NCBI GenBank assembly: GCA_021442155.1
Contig: CM038221.1
Location: 44,773,648-44,837,647 of the forward strand
Direction of reading: 5' to 3'
Source: Cymbidium sinense
Lineage: Eukaryota > Streptophyta > Magnoliopsida > Asparagales > Orchidaceae
DNA length: 64,000 nt
Shown piece by piece: positions 23,216-36,900 of this stretch; within the stretch, counting starts at the first letter, position 1, and each line of letters begins with the position of its first letter. Position numbers and translations under genes: made by a program. The notes beneath the pieces were generated by a model. It saw only the letters and a program-made list of their open reading frames with translations, had not been told where the DNA came from and searched no databases.

Positions 23216-25998
23216 GAACAATAGAACCATACTTTTTTAAAACTTTTATACATTTGAATGTGTATTTAGCTAATGAATGAAAACCCCATTTTTCTAATAA
23301 AAAGACATGCATTCATATTTTTTTCAAATGGTTGAGTCGATTAGTCATATGATTTAGAGTTCTTTTCTTATGCTTTTGTATAAGAATTTAGATAGAGCTT
23401 TAAATTAATATGACAAAATGAATCAACCAAATGAAACATCAATTCCAAGTCATTTGCTTACGTTCATCATTTAAGTGTGCTAAGATACAAATTGCATGTA
23501 TTGGTATGTTTAGGACTTAATCATATGCATGTCATATATATGATGGAAAGAAATGATCAAACATGTGTTATGTGATAGTAATTAATTCTAATTAATCTTA
23601 AGATGCCTTTCTTATTGAATGAGATTATTTAAAGTGAACCTAAACCTATGACTAATTAAAATATGTAATAAGCCATTCACTAAAGGGAATTCATTTAATT
23701 AATTTGCTTTAGATGAGGCTTATGGTAGGGATGAAAGAGAGTGATCCTCTCTTCTCCTCTCTTTATAACACTTAGTTGTTAAGTGTAAGCCAAGTGAAAC
23801 AAAAAAGAATATTAAGTAAAAATTTATAAATCAATTAAACCATTTAAATTTTAACCACCCTTCATAATTAAATCTCTTCATACTTAAAAAATCTTAACCC
23901 TAAATCCTAGTTAGGACATACCACACAAGCCTTAACACACACATTAGAATTAAGTCACCACTTATAGTGTTATGTTAGGGTAGTGCATGATTTGATGTAT
24001 GTTTGTTTTGTGATGTATTATTGTAGATTGGATGTTAGGGTGTTTGCTTCGTAGACTGTATGTTAGGCTGTGATTAGCCTAATCATGTTGTATGCAGGGG
24101 ATTGTGTTTAAGGGGTGCTTAAAATAAATATAAATGCTCTCTTTTGCAAGTTGCTTAACCCTAAGCATAATCTAAATTAGGATAGGTGTGGGTTAAAATG
24201 CGTACTAAGTTCAAATTATTCATATACTGGGTTGTATGGTGTATTTAGCTAACACTTATTTTGTAGGTATAGTTAGATTTACTTTCTTATTTTTGATGTA
24301 ATAATGCATTAAGAATTTGGTTAAGTGTTATGGGGGTTGAGGATGAACATTGGCCAGAAGGTTCAATCTTGGGGTGCCATGTGATGCCTAGATCCTACCA
24401 AATCAAATGAAGAAATGGAGGGAGCATGAAGACTTGAAGACCCCCATAACACTTATCATTTATAATTTGTAATTATTCTTTCATATATCGGGATGTATGA
24501 GGGTAGAGCTTGGCTACCCATCTCTTTTTTCGGGTTGTACAGTGGCACCCGACCACATCGGCCTATTATTCTTTCACGTTGAGTTTATAAATTAATTGAT
24601 GCTTTATTTACAATCGTGTAATGAAAATGACATGTATTTCCTAGTTTCTTCATATATGATGATTTAATGTGAGGCCTAGATTTGTTCAGGCTCTTAGGAA
24701 AAAATAAACTTTTTACCCCAATCACAACTCATAAATAAATTTTGTAAAATAACTCATAACCTCATATAAAAGCTTAGACATTAAATCAAGATAAATAAAA
24801 GATTTAGTAATCCCTTAGCTAGATGTTGTATGCTTAATATCATGCATATCATACTATTTCACTCTTGCTAGGAGAGGATTTCCATTCATGCATGATAGGG
24901 AAGATTTGACCTTTGAGGGTCTCCCTTGTGGTGGAAAATACCTCTTTCTCTTTGATTTAGCCCATAACTCATTTCATCATGCATTTAGGCATATAAAATC
25001 CTATGGCATGTGTCAAAAATAAAAAGTCCAAAATTAAATAAAATTTGATAAAATCTCCATTAGACTAAGTCATTATTCATACCACATTCTAGTCTCTTAG
25101 GGAGTGAGTTTAAAGACTCTAATTTTCTTCTAAATAATAATAGCCTAGCCATCTTGCAAAACATATGCATTGACTACATGATTTTAAAATGTAGGAGGAG
25201 TTAGCTATGCCACTCTAGGTGGTTATAAGTCCAACAACTATGTGGTTTACCATCTTTTGTGGAGGTAAACAATATACTCTTTTTTGCCTTAGATTTATGT
25301 TGTGCTTTGATCCTTGCCAAAGCTCCCTAGATTTAGGATTGAGGTTGTTGTTTTCCCTTGGACTACAAGCATAAATCCTCACCTCTTAAGCATGTCCATA
25401 ATCTTGCATTATGGGATTATAAGTCCTAACTTTTAATAAATTTCAACTCAAATAAATAATTCCCTTCAATTTCAAATATATAAAGCCCAACCATAGGATA
25501 GTTTGGGATGATCACTTGGTTTCCTAATATCATGGGAATCCCTTACTCATCTCTTTTGGCTTCTATAAATAAGTCTCTTATTTTGATTTATGCCAATTTA
25601 TATTTTTAAACATAGCCAATTTATTGATAGTTCTATGTTTGAAATCTTTTGAGATAATGATTTTCTATTTTATCGAGAGTATTCATAAGGAACTCACCTT
25701 CATTAGGATGTAATTAACTATGGGGGCTTGCCCCCATAGGGAACTTTAGAACTCAATTTAAATAAACCCTATTTTATTCAACCATGTAAAGTAGGAGAAA
25801 AATCTCTGGTATATTCGGAGACCCATTATGCCTTAGGAGTCCTTATTAAGTAATTAGGTCCATCGTAGGGTAGTGATTTCTATCTTTTGAGATAGTGTAC
25901 TACTCCTTGATGTCATACATGATCATCTCAATAAGTACACCCATAAATTTATGTGGTCCCCCCTACACACATACATCATAAAAAAAACAAACATCACA

Positions 25999-28900
25999 GA
26001 GGGGGTAAACCCATCCTGACTCTTATGGACTTAGAACTTCTTGGAGTGGCCACCAGCTAATGCCTCCTATGATTTAAAACCATGGAGGCCGATCTTATGT
26101 AATTACAAAGTAGCTATGTTATTATTTAGTTAAGAAAGGAGATTGAGTCATAACTCACTCCCTAAGAGACTAGATTATGATTGACAAGAAGACATGACTT
26201 AGACCAAAAATGCAAAGTTTTGCAAATTCTTTATATCATTTTTGACACATTCATTTGGATAAGGGCTTAGGATAATTATGCCTAAATGCATGATGAAATA
26301 GAGTTATTTGCTAAATCAGTGGGAGGAGGTGTTCTCCACTACCAGGGATGCTCTCATAGGTCAAGCATTCCCCTATCCTACAAGTGGAGACCCTCCCTAT
26401 TCAAGAATGGAACAATTTGATATGCATGATATTTGAACATTCAACAATCAGCTAAGGGGTGGCTAAATATTTTAATTATCTTATTTATAGTCTAAGCTTT
26501 AAGGTGAGGTTATGAATTATTTTAAAATTTAATTATGAGTTATTAGTGGGAATAGAAAAATTAATTTTACCCAAAGAGCCTATCACATCTAGGCCATACA
26601 TTCAATCACCAATCTTTAAGAAACCTAGGAAAATCATGTTGTTTCTATTGCTCAATCTAAACACAATAAATAATCATTCATAAATTTTGTAAAAGAATAA
26701 GAGATGCTAGGAGTATCACCATTACACTCCAGAAAAGATAAATTTTGGTAGCCAAGCTCTACCTTTATATAACCCAGATTATAAAAGAATAATTATAATT
26801 AAAATTGAAATTAGATGCTATGGGGGCCTACATTTTTTCCTTTTTTTTTCTGCATTTCTTTCTTTGGTTTAAATTGCTCCAAGGTTTCACAGGGCATCCC
26901 AACACTTTTCCTTCTAACCACTGTTCATCCTAAACCCAATAGCACTAATTCTAATTCCTATTTATAAAAAATTGCATTTTATGGAAAAGTAAAATCTAAC
27001 AACACTTGTAAGATATATGTTAGCTAAACATACATACAAACCCAAGAAATTATATTTCATAATTTGGACTTACCATCCTGCACATGGGTAACAAAGCCCA
27101 CATATCTTAATATGGATTATACGTAGGGGAATAAGCAACCTGCAAGAAAAATAATTTATATTTATTTTAACTGCCCCATTAGTATAATCCCTCAAAGAAA
27201 ATATTATTAGGCTAACAACAGCCTAATATCCAATCTATGAACAATAGTCCTAACATCAAGTCTAAAACATTACATGATAATACAAAATACAAGATCATTA
27301 CATATGTCATCCTAACCTAAAGCTAGAAGTGGTGACTTATCATTCTAATTCGTGTGCTTAGGCTTAGTGTGGTATGTCTTAGTTAAGCTTTTGGATTATA
27401 ATTGTTTAGATTTTGGAGTTATTTAATTTAAACATGAAGGGTGGTTTCACTTTAAGTCATTAAGGGGTTTGCAAATTTTAATTTGAATTTTATTTTATTT
27501 CATTTGATATTTACGTAACATCTAAATATTGCAAGAGAAGGAGGCTTAACCTCTTCCATCCCTATCCTAAGTTATTTTTAAAGGCATGTTGTTATGACTT
27601 GGATTCTTTTAGTGAATGATTTATTAAATATTTTATTAATCCTAAGTTTGGGTTAATATTAAAGAATCCTATTCAACATTAAAGGCATCTTAAGATTAAT
27701 GTAATTGAATTACTATCACATAGATTATGTTGCACCATTCCTTTTCATTATCAATAACATACACATGATTTAGGACTTAACATTCCTACACATGTAATGT
27801 ATTTTTGGCATAGTTAGATGATTATGAATGCATATGTACTTTGGTAAGAAAAAATAATTTTATTCCTTAGCCAGGTATGCCCACACATATATTAAAGTTT
27901 TAAGCAAGTATGTGCTATTGTTTAAACCAAGGAAGTGAGATAATCTAAGACCTCCTTGGGGATACTTAAAGCCTTGTATTCCTGGGATGCCCAGACTATA
28001 TACTTGCTATCTTAAATACATATGAATGTACACACAACCATGGGAACGAAATCATGTAAAATATCATGTTTTAGTGAATCATTTACACATGTAAGGTAAA
28101 AGTTCTATCCAAATTCTAGTACAAGTACATATACAAATGAAATTTAAATAAGTACGTGCCTTTGTTAATTAGGGAAGTGAAGTAATCTAAGACCTCTGTG
28201 GGGCTGCTTAAAGCCTCGTATTCCCAAGATGTCCAGATAAATATACTTATCATCATTCAAATATATGTAAACTCATACCTAAATCATAAAGATAAAGCAA
28301 TACTTTGACATGGTTATGTTATAAGCACATGTAAATCCTATATAATATTCATAGCTAATATTAATTCAACTCTCCATTTATGATTTTAAAAATAGTTTTG
28401 AAATTTATTAGTGATAATATCCACTCCATATAATAGGATTAATTCAACACATGCAACTTTACATAGGTATATTCATTTGATTACTTGATTTGAAAATATA
28501 ATCACATGATACAAATGGCATAAAAAATTTATAATGATTGAAAAAGAATAATTGAGCACTCCACATAATTCATTCAACTACACTAATTCCTAAGGACAAT
28601 CACTTTGAATAAAATTATTTAAGAAAAACCAAAGCTTCTTATGAAGTTTGATTTTAGATTTGAATGATTAAACTCAAATAGGAGAAATAATATTTACTAT
28701 TTTTACCCCATCCCATGTTGATGATTTAATATGTTTAAGAAAAAAATACTTAAGTGGGTTTTATAAATTAATTAAGTTTCAATCATTAAGAAATTTACTT
28801 AATTACCCTTTCCATGCTTCTTTAATTTAATTAATTATTTAATTATGAGCTTCCAATGATAGGCAAATAAGAAATTAAATTTGCAATTCCCTTAGAGACC

Positions 28901-31900
28901 TAATGCAATGAAGCTCATAATAAAGTATTAATTAAATTAAACAATCTAGTTAAGTACTTATATGATTTTCCACATCCATGGGTTAATCAAAATTTTCTTA
29001 AGGCTCTTTATATTATCAAACACATAAAGAGGAACCCACAAATTCAAATTAATTTATCTAGAGAAATTATTATTTTAATTTTATTTGATTTTATAATTAA
29101 TTCCTTAATTAAATAATGCACTAATTACCCTTCTTAATGAAATGGATTTGGAGAAATAATTAGAAAAGAGGTCCTAATCACTCCCCCTCATCATTCCACT
29201 ATTAATTAGTGATTAATAATCATTAATTACTTAATTTTTATTGTTTAACATTTTTTATAATTATTAGATTACTAATGAGAGTAATTGTGGTTTGGATTTC
29301 AATTTTTTCTCATTACCTAGTAATTAAATCCCAAGAAAATTATAAGAGGCACATGACATCCCAAAGAATCAAAATATTTAATTTACGACACATTAGTCAA
29401 GTAATTAGGGCTTAATTAAGTTAATTATGAAAACTTCAAACCCTAATTAGGCATTGTTCACTGCTCAAAATATAAGAAATTTATTTTTATTAAATTCTCC
29501 TCTGTTTACCCTTTCCAAAATAATTTTACTCTTATTTTTGGAATTTTTCTATAATTAGTTATAATTTTTCAAATTTAGAGTAATTAAATATATTTTAATT
29601 CTTAATTATTCCCTAATCCTTTGACACCACAAATCTTACGTGGTGGCACTTTACATGTGGCGTCGTAGTATTAGCCACTTAAATCATCCGATATGGTATG
29701 CTGAGTTAGCGATGGCAGATGCACTTTTGTCCTTGCCATACGATCTCGAATCGGATTGTGGGTATTAATCCTGTAGATCTTAATGGATAAAATCATATTT
29801 TCAAGTGGATTAAATCATGAACGTCCATTCTAGTCACGTGGAATGGAAAGCGGATGATTCGTTGTTCCCAGAGTGCCAGAAGACAGACACCATCCACCCT
29901 CACTTTCTCAATCTGAGCTCGCCAGGGCTCGTGAGGCATCAAGATCAACTCCAAAACATTCAGAGATGAGATCTAAGGATATCCTATGATGGAAATCACA
30001 TGAAATAAAAAAACTCTTCACAAAAGATTAACCCCTAAGAGGATTTCTACAGTTTGCCGAAAAAATGCCATAGCTCAAGACCGGCGGTCCAATGACTAAG
30101 GTAGCTTTGTCTTGAAGAGTCGAAGCCCTGTTAAGAACCTTGTGAGTTGCCTCCCTGTTGGTGGCTCTATGGACCAAACGCCACCACAAACATCACAGAG
30201 TTAGTCTAGGATTGGTCTCTAGTGCTTGAATTAATCGAGAATCGATTCATTTTAGACCTTTAGAGCTTTTGGGAAGATATGGGAGAAGTTAATTGAAGTT
30301 TGGTGGTGAGGACTGAGTGGAGTTACACGGAGAGGGGCCTAAGTTTTGCTCGAGTTGGGTCTCGCCATTGATGGGAAGCTCAAGGGAGATCTGGAATGCT
30401 CTAGGGATGCTCGTCTGGACTCCCTGAAGATATGTGTCTCATTTGAATTCAATGGGGGAAGAGTATACTCTCCTCCCCAATTGATCCAATGGCTTGGATA
30501 GGTTCAGCTTTTGGCAGACGTCCAGTTGGCATAGGCGGTCGGGGATGTCAATGAGGGGCTAAAGTGGACGATCTTGAGTAGCTGAAGATAAGGAGTGGAC
30601 TGACAATGTGTGTACCCCCTCCTCCAAGTGTTCCAATGGGGTGGCTTGGGTTAGCTCACCTCCACTTAAGACATGGCTGACCAAATCAGCTTTGGGTTAG
30701 GTTAGGTAGTGGTCCAAGTGTCCAAATTGAGCTTAGGGTGGCTGCTAAGTATTGGAGAGTGGGTTTGATCATCCAAATGGGAATTTTGTCCCCTTTAGAG
30801 GGGTTTACGCAATGGGTTTTAGCGTAATTTGGGTCCATGATGTGTTGGGTTTTATTTGGGCTGACCTATGGTGATCCAATGATGGATCATGCCAAGTTTA
30901 GTTGGGTTTGGGTTTGGTTTGAATGGGTTTGTCTCAATTTGACCCATGTAGGTCAAATTAGGTCAAATTGGGTAAAATTGATGGTTGGGACATATTCAAA
31001 TGATCATTTGTAATGTTTAGGTTCAATTTGTTTGATTTAATTTGAAGTAGATTTGAATTTAGCTCATATGGGTACATATGGGTCAAATGAGCTAAGTTGA
31101 CCAATTTGGTCAAATTGTCCAAATTGGCTTGGGTTAGGGGTTGATTTAGGTGCAATTGATGATTTGAGGATGATTTTAGGTGTTGAATTGAATTAATTTA
31201 TATTTTGAAATTATTTAGATCAATTTGACCCTTTAGGCCAATTTGGGCTGAATGGGTCAATTGGGTTGGTTTTGTCAAATTGAGTTCAATTGAAGGTTGG
31301 ATCATGTTCAACAATCAATTTGTGATTGATTTGAGTCATTGATTTTAATCAATTTGATTTATGATTGGATTTGGCCTAATTTGACCCTTTAGGTAAAATT
31401 TAACTTGGGTCAAGAGCCTAAGTTGGCTTGGTTTGGTTCAATTGATGGTTGATTTATGTTCAATGATCAATTTATGATTGATTGGAGGTATTAGTTTCAA
31501 TCAATTTAGTTGAGAATGAAGTTTGGTTCAATTTGATTCATATAGGCTAATTGGGTCAACTTAGGTCAAGTGATCAAATAAGGTTGGTCTGACCCAATTG
31601 ATTGCAATTGTTCAATCAAGGATGATCATCAAGCATTGTAAAGGTATTGAATGGGCTGGTTCAATCCAATTTGGGTTGGATTGGAGTTTGGATCAAATGG
31701 GTCTTTTAGATCACTTTGGGTCAAGTGAACTAAATGTCTCAATTTAGTTAGATTGGGTTGAATTAGGTTGAATTCAGTTTGATGATTGATTTAGGATTGA
31801 TTGATGGCTTTGATTGTAATTGATTTAGATTTAATTAGGTTTTGACCATTTGGATCCTTTAGGTCAAATGGGGTAAGTTGGGTTAATTGGATTGGCTTAG

Positions 31901-32356
31901 TTCAATTGGCTTAATTATGGGTATTGGAAGGGTTTGAATTAGAGATTTAAATAGTTGGAGTGCTTTTGTAAAAATTGATTGGACTTGGCTCAATTGAATG
32001 GGCTTTCAGTTTGATCCATGGGATGATGGTGGAATTGGTTTAGTTTAAGGGTTAACTTAATTTGGCTTGGAGCTTGGACATGAAACAAAATCCAATTAAG
32101 GTTTATTTATTGGCTTGGGGTTGATTTTGAATAAGTGGATAAGCATAGGTCATGGTCTAGGCCATAGGATAGGTAGGTCCCCTTGTTCATAAGGTACATC
32201 CTAAGCTTAGGGTATACCTCCTTAAGTCTCTAGGCTAGGGTTTAGTGTTCCCTTAATTACTAGAAGTGTCATATGACTAGGAAAATCTTAATGCTTAGAA
32301 GACTCCTAAGTCTAAGGAAAGATGAGTTAATCCTCATTCCAAAAGTGAGGTCACTA
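25999..32356 (-). mobile_element. 3' LTR of the second element, truncated at its 3' end
   Basis: Read on the - strand, it begins near 32356 (TAGTGACCTCACTTTTGG, a slightly altered start) and matches the LTR at 33990-40789 through the W-box block, AATTAA-rich block, duplicated module (28255-27935) and beyond. It breaks off at about 25999, at the point matching 34715 of the other LTR, so roughly 720 bp of its 3' end is missing. The break abuts the 3' LTR of the first element. Confidence 0.7.
30900..31920 (-). promoter_or_regulatory. W-box-core-rich block in the second element's 3' LTR
   Basis: GGTCAA and TTGACC units, including GGTCAAATTAGGTCAAATTG-type runs near 30950, mirror the blocks in the other LTR copies at the equivalent position. 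Confidence 0.4.
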
Positions 32357-33440
32357 AGTAGATAGAGTGTGGTCCTTGGGACGTAATTGTATCACCAAGG
32401 GGGATGTCTTTCCTCCAGATGTTGATTTTTGGTATTTTGTGGGCACCTCAGATGATGAGACATGAACAGGTGATGGTGGTCGATGAGTGGAGCAATGTGA
32501 TGGTGGTGACACCTACTTTCTCTCTATCGAAGGTCTCCTCTTGCAGCTAGAACTAGTGAGAACTAACCTATCAGAATGTTCAACTCACCTGGTCAATCAA
32601 TGGTCATCACTGCCGAACAAACCTCTTCATAACTCTCTTGCCCACTTAGGCAACAATCTTGGCCTCTATGGCCTTCTCTCTATAAATATGATCCCTTACA
32701 CTCCCAGGGATCACTTGTCTCAAATCATGTAAAGTGGCAGACTCAGAACATCCATAGACACTCCCTATTCTCATGAGAACAGACCTCAGACTAGTGTAGA
32801 GCTTCTTCAACTCCATATCTGGTGTATCATACTCTAAGGGTCGTGGGGATGACGTTGTTATCTTCCTCACATCTTCCTCTCCCTCTACAGCTGAGAGAGG
32901 GTGAAACCTGCTACCACCAAGAAGGGGAGAGGTCTCACGGATGGACCCTCTTCAACTACATGGGAGGCTTCCTCAACCTCCTTGGCTATGCACTCATAGT
33001 ACCTCTTGATCTTCCTATTCTTATTAGGGTAGAGTCTTGGTCAAGGGTGAATGGCGGGAGCTAGTATCGACCTCAAAGATACGGGAAACAATCTCAGATG
33101 CTAGAATTGATTTCTCCTTAAGAAGGGCTATGGTAGAGTCTGTACTAGTCCTAGCAGAAACTATGGTAGGCACAAGTGGTACTCATGTCGGTGGAACCTC
33201 TAAGGCTTTCCTCTTCGAAGATGGGAACTTAGTGTCTGAATGCAGATCAAACTAAAGAAGTGGCTTCCGTGGCCACCTCTTCCCTACTCACTATGCTGAG
33301 GGCAGGGCCATCACATGTGACTTTGAAGTGTTCAAAACCTAGACCAAACTTGATGATAGGGGAAGAGGTGAGTATGGCCTGATCCATGGCCAAATCCACA
33401 TCAAAAGCAAATGAGAAGATGAGCTTTCCATAAGACATGA
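32357..33440 (-). pseudogene. Coding remnants of the second element (gag-like or extra ORF)
   Basis: On the - strand, an ORF at 33438-33247 (MSYGKLIFSFAFDVDLAMDQ at its start) is related to that at 4058-4285. After frame breaks, further coding-like sequence continues, including 32870-32646, which holds ELKKLYTSLRSVLMRIGSVY and SATLHDLRQVIPGSVRD. I recognise no family in these. No protease, RT, RNase H or integrase motif is present before the LTR at 32356, so pol is absent. Base composition is more balanced than in the LTRs, as expected for former coding DNA. Confidence 0.5.
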
Positions 33441-33974
33441 TGACTGGCTGCTTCTAAAGAATTGGAACAAGGCTTTCTTCCTTATTGTTGGAAAAGAAGG
33501 GTGTATAAATGGACTTTGCATTGGTTGTTGTTTTTTATTTGACTTTGAATTAAAACCCTCATTTAACAAATTTTATTATGTTAAATGGGGTTCATATAAA
33601 TGTTGGAGAGATTTGTGATTTTGAAGAGGAATATTTTTTTTCTTTTGAACTTCACAAAAAAGAAGAAAAGTGAGTTCAACTGAATCTTGTAAATATTGGA
33701 TGAACCTTATTTTTCCAAGCTAGTGGTAAGATGTTCTTGATTTAATTCATTTTATGTGATTTATTTGATTAATTTTTATTACCTATTGGAGGTCCAATAG
33801 GGTTTTAAGACCTACTGGAGAGGTCCTAAAACCTAAAAAATGTTGCGCACGCTTACTTAAGGATGAAATAGGCAAGGTGCACATCAAAAGAATGATAGTC
33901 TTGGACTCACATAAAAGAAACATAAGTCCACTATATATGCCTAGAAATAATGATTGACTACTAAAGATGGAGAG
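33441..33974 (-). other. 5' leader of the second element, with stem-loops
   Basis: Matches 2317-2650 in reverse complement. Three inverted repeats are visible: 33553-33592 (AACCCTCATTTAAC with GTTAAATGGGGTT, one bulge), 33645-33679 (TTGAACTTCAC with GTGAGTTCAA) and 33782-33801 (CCTATTGG, 4-base loop, CCAATAGG). The first is a single unit of the type arrayed at 2806-3925, so the array is expanded in one element and nearly absent in the other. Confidence 0.6.
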
Positions 33975-33989
33975 AAGTATATTCCCAAG

Positions 33990-36900
33990 AATTTAATAAT
34001 TGGTGTTTTAATTTGGTAGAACACCACGCGGATCTTAGGGGATACTCATTGAAGTGATTAGGTATGACATTAAGGTATGATGCACCATCTTAAAGATAGA
34101 AACATTACCCTACAATGGACTTAATCACCTAATAAAGACTCCTAAGGTAGATGGGTTATACTAAAGATCTTTCCCCTACTTTACATGGAGAAGTAAAATA
34201 AGGTTTATTTTATGTCAGGTTCTTTAGTTCCTTATGGAAGTAAGATTCCATAGTTAAATGCATCTTAGGAAATAAGAATTTTGTAAGAACACTCTTGATT
34301 AAAGTAGTCAATAAGTTCTCCAAAGACTTCAAAGTTAGACTATCAAAAGATTAGGTATTCATGGAAATCAAATGGAAGAGTTCAAATAGAAGACTTATTT
34401 ACGGATTCCAAAGGAGGATAAGTAGGGAGCACCCATGATAGTAGAAAACCTAGTGAGTCCTCCAATACCCTATGGTGAGGCTCTTCATATTTGAAAGAGA
34501 GAATTTAATTTTCATTTAAGTTGGAATCTTATTAAAATGCTAGGGTTTATAGTCCATCAACACAAAATTATGGAAATACATAAGAGATGATGACTTGTAC
34601 TCATAGCCTTAAGGAAATAAGTTACCTTAGAATATAAATCTAAGATGCTTTAGCACAAGCTAAAAGTGTGCCCTAACTATAATTGGAAAAATGGAACATA
34701 AGGGTTTACCTCTATAAGAGAGGATAAACACATCCCGACTCTTCTGGGCTTACAATCATATGGAGTGGTCGCTAGCTAACACCTCATATGCTTTAAAACT
34801 ATGTAGGCCAGTCTTATGTAGATGCAAGATAGCTAGGCTATTATTTAATTAGGAAGAAAGCTATAATCCTAAACTCACTCCCTAAGAGACTAGATCATGA
34901 TTGGCATGAAAATATGACTTAGACTATTGCAAAAATTTATAATCTTTTATATGATTTTGACACATTATTTTGACTAAGGCTTGAGAAAATTATGCATATA
35001 TGCATGATAAAATAAGTTTATGTGCTAAATCAATGGGAGGAGGTGTTCTCCAATACAAGAGATCGCCCTCCAAGGTCAAGCGTATCCCCTATCATGCAAG
35101 AATGGAGACTCTCACTATTCAAGAGTGAATCAATATGGTATGTATGATGTGATAACATACAACATCCAACTAAAGAGTTGATAAATCCTTTGATTATCTT
35201 AATTATGAACCTAGGCTTTAAAATGAGGTTATGAGTTATATTAAAATTTAGTTATGAGTTATTTAGTGGGGATAAAAAATTTAATTTTGTCCTAAAGAGC
35301 TTACCGCATCCATGCCACACATTAAATCATCACACTTTAAGAAACCTATGGAAAACATGCCATTTCTATTGCACAAACTAAACACAATAATCAAACATTT
35401 AAATTTTTGTAAAAGATTAAGAGGTCGGTGCGGCCGAGTGCTGTCGTACACTCCGATAAAGAAAGAAATTGAGTAGCTGAGCTATACCCATATACAACCC
35501 AAATTATAAAAGAATATTACAATTATAATGTATACTATAAGGGTCTTCATTCTTTGCTTTTCCATCATTTCTTTTGGATTAGTTTGCTCGCCCATTTTGC
35601 CTTTGCTTTACCGCTCATCTTAAACCAGTAGCTAATTCTAATTCCTATTGCAAAAATTACATGTTTATAAAAACTAAAATCTAACTACACTTATAAAATA
35701 AATGTTAGCTAACCAAGCATACAAGCTAAGCAGCTTTATTTCATATATTTGGACTTAGCACCCTACACATGGGTAACCAAGCCCACTCCCTAACTAGATT
35801 ATGCTTAAGAGAATAAGAAATCTATAAGTAAGAATATTTATATTTACTTATTATTATAAAGGCCCATTTAGCATAATCCCTTATAGAAAATATCATTAGG
35901 CTATTAACAGCCTAACATCTAGTATACACATAAACAAACCTAACATCTAGTCTAAAATATTACATCATAAAATAAAACATAACACCACAACATACACCGA
36001 CCTATCCTAAAGGCTAGAATTGCTGACTTAGTATTCTAATGTGTGTGATAAGGTTTTTAAAGTGGTATATTTTAGCTAGGCTTTAGATGTATGATTGTCA
36101 AAAGTTTCAAATATTTAAATCACATATTATGGAGGTTTCACTTCAATTGAAAGGATTAGTTAATTTTTAATTTATATTTCTTTTGTTCACTTGAGGCCTA
36201 CTCAACATCTAGTTATTATAAAGAGAGGAAAGAGGTTTAACCCCTTCATGCCTATCCTAAGTTATTTTCTAAAGGTATGTTATTATGACTTTGGTTCCTT
36301 TAGTGAATGGTTTATTAAATATTTTTATTAAACCTAAGTTTGGGTTAACCTTAAAGAATCTTACTCAAACATGAAAGGCATCTTAGTATTAATAAGATTA
36401 AATCACTATCACATGAAGAGCATTCCATCATTCCTTTCATCATCAATAAAATACACATCTCTTTATTTTACTACTCATGATATTTGATTTAATACATATA
36501 TCTATACATGCAATATATTTTTATATTTTTTGCACACTTGATGATTCTTAATACATGTATTTTGGTAGAGAAGAAAGATTCCATCCCTCAGTTAAGCATA
36601 TGTACACATGTATTAAAGAGTTAAGCAAGTACGTGTCGTTGTTAAATTAGGAAAGTGAGATTATTTAAGACCTCCTTGGGGCTACTTAAAGCCTCATATT
36701 CTGGATGTACAGACTATATAATTGCTAACTTAAATACATGTAAACATAAACACAAGCATTGGAATGAAAATCATGCAAAGATTGTATAATAGCAAATCAT
36801 TTATTCATATAAAGCAAAGTTTTATCTCAAATTCTAGCACATGCACACACATGAATGAAATTAAGCAAGTACGTGCCAATATTAAATCAAATAAGTGAGG

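Larger units (their letters stand above)
18044..25998 (+). mobile_element. 3' LTR of the Tat-like element, nearly complete
   Basis: Begins with TGTTCCTCAC at 18044, aligned with TGTTGA-type starts in other copies (12417 reverse, 40789 reverse, 58825). It runs through the W-box-rich block (19100-20110), a mixed-composition block with motifs about assigned transcription features unknown (20200-21400), an AATTAA-rich block (21400-22400), two copies of a conserved module (22892-22985, 23140-23215) and the segment matching 1-2303. It stops about 10 bp short of the expected LTR end where it meets the inverted LTR at 25999. Its length, about 8 kb, is far above that of most plant LTRs. Confidence 0.75.
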
